From assembly GCA_015257665.1 (NCBI GenBank), contig JABZJS010000002.1, forward strand, positions 95,517 to 159,516: a DNA stretch of 64,000 nt. The letters run 5' to 3'. This document shows positions 59,829 to 64,000 of the stretch, one piece after another. The stretch is from Nanosynbacter sp. (lineage in GTDB: Bacteria; Patescibacteriota; Saccharimonadia; Saccharimonadales; Saccharimonadaceae). The notes below the pieces were generated by a model that was not told the DNA's origin, ran no database searches, and was given only the letters and a program-made list of their open reading frames with translations. A program made the translations under genes and the position numbers. Position 1 is the stretch's first letter; each line of letters begins with the position of its first letter.

Positions 59829-60338
59829 ATGAAAGACCCTGAGATTCCCGGTAAAAATAATGCAAAAACAGCACTGACGCGTGAACACGAACGGCAGCGC
59901 AGGACTGATACATCCCTTGTCTTTCGTGATGAGTCAGCTCAGCAACGCTGGCGCGATCTGCGCAGGCGCTGCCAACAACAAGAGCACGCTGCTCACGCTG
60001 CAGTTGATGGGCGTCAGCGTTATGCATACGCAATCCAGACCAATACGGCAATGGATTTTGCTGCTGATGTTGCAGAGAAGATACAGACAGGCTTACCTGA
60101 AGCAGGATCACCTAGCCCAGATAATGAGGAATCAACAGCTGCTCAACTAACGCCAGAGCTTGTCCGTCGTGTGCTTATAGACGTCATGGAGTACCAGCGC
60201 TACAGTGATATCGATCTTGATACATGCTACATAGGCTTTAACATGCTGACGCTTGCTGGTTGGAAGTATAGCGAAGAATTTGACGTCGTATTGAACCAGC
60301 TTATCACCGAAGAGACTGCGGAATATCTAGCATCATAA
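59829..60338 (+). CDS. Hypothetical protein, 169 residues
   Basis: I recognise no family. The first half is rich in Arg, Gln and Ala (ESAQQRWRDLRRRCQQQEHAAHAA), likely helical or coiled-coil; the C-terminal 60 residues are more hydrophobic (LIDVMEYQRYSDIDLDTCYIGFN). TATAGT lies 6 bases before the ATG. A small gene follows 20 bases downstream with its own ribosome binding site. Confidence 0.65.
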   Translation: MKDPEIPGKNNAKTALTREHERQRRTDTSLVFRDESAQQRWRDLRRRCQQQEHAAHAAVDGRQRYAYAIQTNTAMDFAADVAEKIQTGLPEAGSPSPDNEESTAAQLTPELVRRVLIDVMEYQRYSDIDLDTCYIGFNMLTLAGWKYSEEFDVVLNQLITEETAEYLAS

Positions 60339-60358
60339 CAAAAAAGGAGACCATAACC

Positions 60359-60676
60359 ATGAATAACACGCACGGCGGATTTGTGACAACTACCTACAGG
60401 AGAGGACCAGCAGGCAGCTATCCGCAGAGTAAAATCACCCCCTTTCCACCAACTGGCGAAGTAGCGGTGAGTAATGCGCGCCCGCAAACTGATGAAACCG
60501 CTGATACATACATGACACCAGCCAGAAGAGCGCTGGCAGAAAAAGCGACAGTACTGGCAGCGCCTACGTGGTTTAAAGCAGATGAGCTTACTGGCAAACA
60601 GAGGCTTGGTCGTCAAAACTATCGGCCAACGCTTCACGGGCCTTCAGACATACCCGACCAACGATGCAGCAAGTGA
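60359..60676 (+). CDS. Small hypothetical protein, 105 residues
   Basis: This is a Pro/Thr/Arg-rich protein (GGFVTTTYRRGPAGSYPQSK; SDIPDQRCSK at the end) with low complexity and no recognised domain; it is probably disordered. An AAAGGAG Shine-Dalgarno 10 bases before the ATG supports translation. It is likely co-transcribed with the previous gene. Confidence 0.55.
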   Translation: MNNTHGGFVTTTYRRGPAGSYPQSKITPFPPTGEVAVSNARPQTDETADTYMTPARRALAEKATVLAAPTWFKADELTGKQRLGRQNYRPTLHGPSDIPDQRCSK

Positions 60677-60837
60677 TTCTACATCCCTCTTACGCGTAGC
60701 TGCACGCCAATCTAGAACTTATGTACCAGTACCAGAAGGGGAATCTCTCTAGATGGTTACTTACGTCGCGTTGTAGCGATGCGTGCTAACTCACTTTGCT
60801 TAAGCGGCACACTGTGTTCGAGAAGAAACTGTTGTTG

Positions 60838-60913
60838 TGCTAGAATAGGAGTGTACAAGGGGAGCAAATCTTGTACGCTAGTACTGGCGTGAGCCAGTAC
60901 TTTTCCTATTCTA
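60838..60913 (+). ncRNA. Small RNA candidate: two hairpins inside a closing 10-bp stem
   Basis: TAGAATAGGA (60841-60850) pairs exactly with TCCTATTCTA (60904-60913). Inside are a 9-bp hairpin (60851-60859 with 60870-60878, one G-U pair, ten-base loop GGGAGCAAAT) and a 9-bp hairpin (60880-60888 with 60893-60901) closed by a GTGA (GNRA) loop and followed by TTTT. An extended -10 box TGCTAGAAT overlaps the start of the closing stem, with TTCGAG 18 bases upstream. A transcript starting near 60853 would hold the two hairpins and end at the T run. The element is either an sRNA or a DNA-level cruciform. Confidence 0.5.
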
Positions 60914-61018
60914 ACGTGTATTACGGACGAATACCCTCCGCTTTGACGATCCGCCCGCACAGCTCCACCGTTTGTGTTTTATTGGTTCGTATTCTCTTTA
61001 TACCACTACTGCACACTC

Positions 61019-61081
61019 ATATGTCAATTATATAAACAAATCGTCGTAATATTGACATATCCACGTGCGATGTAGTATGCT
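61019..61081 (+). promoter_or_regulatory. panAT promoter with inverted-repeat operator
   Basis: TTGACA at 61052-61057 and TATGCT at 61076-61081 are 18 bases apart. ATATGTCAAT at 61019-61028 and its complement ATTGACATAT at 61051-61060 form a 10-bp inverted repeat that covers the -35 box. This is the expected site for autorepression by the HTH of the antitoxin. Confidence 0.7.
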
Positions 61082-61106
61082 GGACGTATAAGTGAAAGGA
61101 AGCAGT

Positions 61107-61787
61107 ATGACTCTTAAAAAGAATCTGCGCGAACTCCGAGCAATCTATGGGTTATCACAAGACGATGTAGCAAAAGCGATTGGCGTGAGTCGCAGTAGTG
61201 TTGTGGCAACCGAAAAAGGCGAGCGCGAGCTGAGCAGTGAAGAACTTGGCAAACTTGCTGATTTTTTTGGTATCGATATCATTGACCTTTTATCACAAGA
61301 AATCCCAGATTATGAGAAATACCGCGAAATGATAGTGGAAACCCTGCGTCGCTATACGAAATATGCAGGTAAAAGTGCGACAAAGACGCTGCTCGCAAAA
61401 CTTATCTATCTTGCTGATTTTGCATGGTACTACGAGCATTTGCAGCCGATGAGCGGCATGAAATACCGCCGTTTACAGTATGGGCCAGTGCCTGACCAGT
61501 ATTTTCGTGTTGTCGATGAGCTTATAGATGAGGGTAAAGTTTCGCTTGAGGTCGGCGACGAGGCGCAATGGCTCAACCTGACGAGGTCTGCGCAAGATAC
61601 ACCGCCCCAGTATCTATCTACAGGCGAACTTGATTTAATTGATAAAATCGCTAAAAAGTGGAAAGACTCAAATACAAAAGAAATCGTACACTTCACACAT
61701 ACGCAGCTTCCTTGGCAAATCTGTAGGCAAAACGAATATATACCCTACGAGTTAATCACCCAGGAAGAGCCGAGCCGTGTTTACTGA
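61107..61787 (+). CDS. Panacea (SocA/DUF4065)-type antitoxin with N-terminal XRE HTH
   Basis: This 226-residue protein has a helix-turn-helix domain (residues 1-60, LRELRAIYGLSQDDVAKAIGVSRSSVVATEKGERELSS) and a Panacea domain (about residues 85-200; LLAKLIYLADFAWYYEHLQPMSG, YRRLQYGPVPDQYFRVVDEL). Panacea domains neutralise many unrelated toxins and are often fused to HTH. The ATG at 61107 has AAAGGA 6 bases upstream. The partner gene overlaps by 11 bases. The HTH probably binds the inverted repeat at 61019-61060. Confidence 0.93.
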   Translation: MTLKKNLRELRAIYGLSQDDVAKAIGVSRSSVVATEKGERELSSEELGKLADFFGIDIIDLLSQEIPDYEKYREMIVETLRRYTKYAGKSATKTLLAKLIYLADFAWYYEHLQPMSGMKYRRLQYGPVPDQYFRVVDELIDEGKVSLEVGDEAQWLNLTRSAQDTPPQYLSTGELDLIDKIAKKWKDSNTKEIVHFTHTQLPWQICRQNEYIPYELITQEEPSRVY

Positions 61788-62190
61788 TAACTACCGTGTA
61801 CTATTTGAAGACTATTCCGAACGCCATTACATCAAAGCGTTCAAAAAGGATTATGGCAATCAATGGCTTGTAACGCGCAAAGCGCTCGTGGCGCAGTTTG
61901 CACACATTGACCAGCTAGTGCTTAATGGAAGGACAAATCCTCCGATTCATCGAACTGACGACAATAAGGAATGGATTATCAAACGCGAATTTGCCGTTGC
62001 AGGGCGCAAGCAGTCCGCAAAAAACTCTGGCAACAGAGTGATTTTATATGTAAATCATAATGATCACACTGTTCGTGTTTTACTGCTTTATCACAAGGGT
62101 CACCTGGGTAGATCCACAAATGAAACCGCCACTTGGCGAGGTATCATCAAACAAGAATTCAAAGACTTATTGGCTGGGTTCAGTCTTTAA
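61777..62190 (+). CDS. Toxin partner of the Panacea antitoxin
   Basis: This 137-residue basic protein starts inside the antitoxin gene (11-base overlap) and so is translationally coupled. It has a conserved-looking core (RVILYVNHNDHTVRVLLLYHKGHL) and a C-terminal helix (TATWRGIIKQEFKDLLAG). The beta-strand order resembles RelE/HigB-type RNases, but catalytic residues cannot be assigned with confidence. Toxin identity is inferred from the partner; the family of the toxin is uncertain. Confidence 0.75.
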   Translation: MFTDNYRVLFEDYSERHYIKAFKKDYGNQWLVTRKALVAQFAHIDQLVLNGRTNPPIHRTDDNKEWIIKREFAVAGRKQSAKNSGNRVILYVNHNDHTVRVLLLYHKGHLGRSTNETATWRGIIKQEFKDLLAGFSL

Positions 62191-62208
62191 GTTTTCCCAA
62201 TAACTTAC

Positions 62209-62266
62209 GAGGTGGGGGGCGCTTAAGCGTGGCGGTTCTGTCGCCTGAGCGAAGCCCCAACGCCTC
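62209..62266. repeat. GC-rich hairpin element after the toxin gene
   Basis: GAGG at 62209 pairs with CCTC at 62263-62266; GGGGC and CTT pair with AAGCCCC (one bulge), and an inner GGCG/CGCC hairpin has a seven-base loop. CGCTTAAGCG is also self-complementary. It is much more GC-rich than its surroundings. It could be a terminator-like structure, a dispersed intergenic repeat or a recombination site. Confidence 0.4.
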
Positions 62267-62371
62267 TACTAACCTAAGCAGTAGTCGTCCCCATCCAAAA
62301 AACACCCTTTTCAACTAAAAAATAAAAAGATCGGCGGGAGAAATTTCAAAAATAAATTCAAAGAGTTTTCC

Positions 62372-62446
62372 TGGTGCGGGTAGAGGGAGTCGAACCCTCG
62401 TCTCATGCTTGGGAAGCATACATAATAGCCGTTATACGATACCCGC
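62372..62446 (-). tRNA. tRNA-Gly(CCC)
   Basis: The reverse strand begins GCGGGTA and ends TACCCGC-A with CCA encoded (62372-62374). The anticodon loop TTCCCAA gives CCC, reading GGG. The D-loop keeps GG (18-19) and the T-loop is TTCGACT, so the elbow is normal. The acceptor stem has 7 perfect pairs. The TCGTATAACGGCTATTAT D-arm is like that of E. coli tRNA-Gly(UCC). Confidence 0.95.
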
Positions 62447-62654
62447 GCTGGCTGTATTATAGCACCTTGCAAAGTAAAAGGCTAACTCTTTATTGCGAGG
62501 CGCAAAATGCGAACGTGTTTTCCGTGCTTGGTAGATAATACAGTGGATAGGGGAAGACAAGATAACACAAAGCTTAGAAGAATTGAGACTTTGAAGCTCT
62601 TGCCTGATGAGTGGTTTTTTAGTACAATAATGGGTAGCAACAGACGTTGCCTGT

Positions 62655-62730
62655 GGCTCTTTAGCTCAGTTGGTAGAGCAGAGGCCTGAAGAGCCTTGTG
62701 TCACTAGTTCGAGTCTAGTAGGAGCCACCA
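62655..62730 (+). tRNA. tRNA-Phe(GAA)
   Basis: Acceptor GGCTCTT pairs with AGGAGCC (one G-U). D-loop AGTTGGTA and T-loop TTCGAGT are standard. The anticodon loop CTGAAGA gives GAA for Phe. The 3' CCA is encoded. A strong terminator follows at 62733. Confidence 0.97.
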
Positions 62731-62732
62731 GT

Positions 62733-62770
62733 AAAACACTCTCTTTGGAACAAGAGGGTGTTTTTCTTTT
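62733..62770 (+). terminator. Terminator of tRNA-Phe
   Basis: A 13-bp stem (left arm 62733-62745, right arm 62752-62764, one T-G pair) with a six-base loop and TTTTTCTTTT after it. Confidence 0.88.
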
Positions 62771-62820
62771 AGTATGATACAACTCACCCACAAACAAGAC
62801 GTCCGTGTATAATAAGCACT

Positions 62821-63450
62821 ATGAAATCGCTCCGTCAGTCCACACCTCTCTCCTGGCAACGCCTTGCTCTGTTTGCGCTCTGGGTTATACTTGCGATTGC
62901 ACTGTGCAGTGCTATTGTATATGGTGCTTTGCTTCTTGTACAACGCCGTGTGCAGCCCCATCCAGTCCAACAACTTAGGCAAAAAGAGGAGTTCCCAGTA
63001 ATAGATACGAAGAAGTTATCGCCCGTCCGAGCGAAGATCATCACGACTGCTCACCAGCAATTTGACACTCCACAGCCTGGTACATTCTACAGCCAGGGCG
63101 AGCGGCAAGATTGGTGTGCAAACTTCGTTAGCTGGGTGCACCAGCAGGCGGGTGTGCCATTTATCAACCCACACAATGGTGGCTGGCGCATCCCTGGCGT
63201 GCGTAGCCTCGAAACGTACTATCGCACGACTGGTCGCTGGCACCCAGCCGATAGCAGCTATACGCCCCAGCCAGGCGATGCCATCCTCTACGACACAACA
63301 AGCTCGCGTGGTGAGCACGTCAATATTCTCCTGCGCTACCAAGATGGCAAGCTCACCACCGTTGGTGGCAACGAAGGCAACGCGATCCACGTCAGCACAA
63401 TCGATCGAGCGGCCGTTGGTAAAATTCGTGGCTTTGGTGCGGCAGAGTAG
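62821..63450 (+). CDS. CHAP-domain peptidoglycan hydrolase, membrane-anchored
   Basis: This 209-residue protein has an N-terminal hydrophobic helix (about residues 13-40), a short linker and a CHAP domain with the catalytic Cys in QDWCANFVSW (C99), His in RGEHVNILLR (H166) and a late Asn (VGGNEGNA). It probably cuts peptide stems or cross-links in peptidoglycan. It has no LysM domain, unlike the hydrolase at 12 kb. TATAAT at 62808-62813 lies 7 bases before the ATG. Confidence 0.92.
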   Translation: MKSLRQSTPLSWQRLALFALWVILAIALCSAIVYGALLLVQRRVQPHPVQQLRQKEEFPVIDTKKLSPVRAKIITTAHQQFDTPQPGTFYSQGERQDWCANFVSWVHQQAGVPFINPHNGGWRIPGVRSLETYYRTTGRWHPADSSYTPQPGDAILYDTTSSRGEHVNILLRYQDGKLTTVGGNEGNAIHVSTIDRAAVGKIRGFGAAE

Positions 63451-63621
63451 AATACATATCTTTTCTGCGCTATTCAATAGATAGTGAGAATTGGAGTATA
63501 ATTTATTTTCCGCTTCTCCAAAAGCAGGAGGTGAGTACACAATAGCCGCACGTACATATCCTAGAATAGTGACGGAACGAAGTGCGCGGTAGCAGATAGT
63601 ACGATTCATAGAAGAAAGGGC

Positions 63622-63650
63622 TTGAAATTTTACGCACTATTCCATATAAT
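63622..63650 (+). promoter_or_regulatory. Promoter of tRNA-Gly(GCC)
   Basis: TTGAAA at 63622-63627 and TATAAT at 63645-63650 are 17 bases apart. The mature tRNA starts 16 bases after the -10 box. Confidence 0.85.
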
Positions 63651-63665
63651 ACAACTCAGCAACAT

Positions 63666-63741
63666 GCGGGTTTAGCTCAGTTGTTAGAGCGCTTCCTTGC
63701 CATGGAAGAGGCCAGGAGTTAGAGTCTCCTAACCCGCACCA
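63666..63741 (+). tRNA. tRNA-Gly(GCC) with U19-A56 instead of G19-C56
   Basis: Acceptor GCGGGTT/AACCCGC is perfect and CCA is encoded. The anticodon loop TTGCCAT gives GCC, reading GGC and GGU. The D-loop is AGTTGTTA (T at position 19, usually G) and the T-loop is TTAGAGT (A at position 56, usually C). These two changes restore a Watson-Crick pair, so the elbow contact is kept in altered form. The other two tRNAs in the window have normal G19 and C56. It has its own strong promoter and terminator. Confidence 0.95.
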
Positions 63742-63759
63742 TACAAAATGCGAACAAAT

Positions 63760-63783
63760 GCACCTTTACTAGGTGCTTTTTTA
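63760..63783 (+). terminator. Terminator of tRNA-Gly(GCC)
   Basis: GCACCT at 63760-63765 pairs with AGGTGC at 63771-63776 around a five-base loop, followed by TTTTTTATT. Confidence 0.85.
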
Positions 63784-63876
63784 TTGCAAAAATGCAACTA
63801 GGTGAATAGCCTGAATTGACATGGCTAGATAGCTTACTGTGTATTATCTACCAGTTAGTAGCAAACACCCTTTAAA

Positions 63877-63891
63877 ATTGATCCTATCAAT
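63877..63891. repeat. Short inverted repeat before the last gene
   Basis: ATTGAT-N3-ATCAAT lies about 30 bases upstream of the start at 63921 and could be a repressor site. Confidence 0.3.
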
Positions 63892-63920
63892 AATATACAA
63901 TAAGGGTATACATATTAAAT

Positions 63921-64000
63921 ATGAGACATGCAACGAAAGTAACAACGCTCATGGAATACAGATATAAAATTGCCTACAATGTGTGCTTACTTGCAGCGCT
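63921..64000 (+). CDS. Start of a possible gene, cut by the window edge
   Basis: An open frame starts with MRHATKVTTL and continues MEYRYKIAYNVCLLAAL to the edge. TATACA lies 8 bases before the ATG, as in other leaderless genes here. The visible part is basic then hydrophobic, possibly a membrane anchor. Nothing more can be said. Confidence 0.4.
   Translation, partial: MRHATKVTTLMEYRYKIAYNVCLLAA

Larger units (their letters stand above)
60677..61106. other. Gene-free region with a structured RNA and the panAT control region
   Basis: No convincing protein gene is present. The middle (60841-60913) folds into a three-way junction and is listed separately; the right end carries the toxin-antitoxin promoter and an inverted repeat. 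The reverse frame at 60757-60960 reads through the hairpins and is not supported. Confidence 0.6.

Noticed and set aside
60841..60913. Hammerhead ribozyme
   Set aside because: The three-way junction lacks the unpaired CTGATGA and GAAA core needed for a hammerhead.
60757..60960. Reverse frame of 67 codons
   Set aside because: It reads through three perfect stems of the structured element, which explain the sequence better than a protein does.
62507..62689. Forward frame of 60 codons
   Set aside because: It runs into tRNA-Phe and has no support.
63016..63609. Reverse frame of 197 codons
   Set aside because: It is opposite the CHAP gene and extends into a gene-free gap.

Overview
The window looks like a gene-dense chromosomal segment of a Candidatus Saccharibacteria (TM7, Patescibacteria/CPR) genome with roughly 50% GC. 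Clues are a baseplate-J-like membrane protein beside an FtsA/PilM-type ATPase, an alanyl-tRNA synthetase without its C-terminal domain, a ClpB without its N-domain, a LAETG-type sortase substrate, little biosynthesis beyond argG-argH, and a start-site style in which a -10 box lies only 6-9 bases before the start codon (leaderless mRNAs). The lineage call is inferred from family knowledge, with no marker-gene phylogeny behind it. No rRNA, insertion sequence, prophage or CRISPR array was seen.

Layout. 1-5.6 kb: cysteine desulfurase (partial), DUF218 protein and mnmA in one overlapping operon, then a sortase-anchored surface protein and alaS. 5.7-17.1 kb: an unknown gene, then an envelope block (FtsA-like ATPase, baseplate-J-like protein, ruvX, mltG, LysM/CHAP hydrolase), obgE, an unknown gene and exonuclease I. 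17.4-32 kb: two Fur-family regulators, each preceded by almost the same palindrome, with a COG0523 metal GTPase near the first and thioredoxin in an operon with the second; also PEBP protein, clpB behind a perfect CIRCE element, YhhN protein, uvrA, DedA protein, ribosomal protein bL25 and two short-chain dehydrogenases. 32-37.7 kb: ABC exporter, Nudix protein, peptide deformylase and argG-argH. Upstream of argG lies a 20-residue leader peptide with four consecutive Arg codons followed by a terminator, which reads as a classical transcription attenuator for arginine.

37.8-47 kb: an OmpR-type two-component system and a three-gene FtsX-type ABC transporter operon, separated by an AT-richer accessory stretch (Nudix, SRPBCC, DUF421, two broken genes, DUF3850, NYN). 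47-60.7 kb: cyclase-like protein, clan GH-A-like hydrolase, a 307-base tract with no cytosine, HTH-Nudix plus deoxyribosyltransferase-like pair, small metabolic genes, UDG-family protein, M20 peptidase, GNAT, nucleotidyltransferase-like protein, uvrC and two unknown genes. 60.8-64 kb: a small structured RNA candidate, a Panacea-type toxin-antitoxin pair, tRNA-Gly(CCC), tRNA-Phe(GAA), a CHAP protein and a tRNA-Gly(GCC) whose G19-C56 elbow pair is replaced by U19-A56.

How genes fit together: sulfur passes from desulfurase to MnmA for tRNA thiolation; uvrA, uvrC, exonuclease I and a UDG-family protein serve DNA repair; MltG and two CHAP proteins remodel peptidoglycan; the Fur regulators probably autoregulate and control metal/redox genes; ArgG-ArgH convert citrulline to arginine, perhaps with citrulline from a host bacterium. 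The strongest novel signals are the arginine attenuator, the altered tRNA-Gly, the shared Fur palindromes, pervasive leaderless starts, the cytosine-free tract and the two-hairpin RNA.
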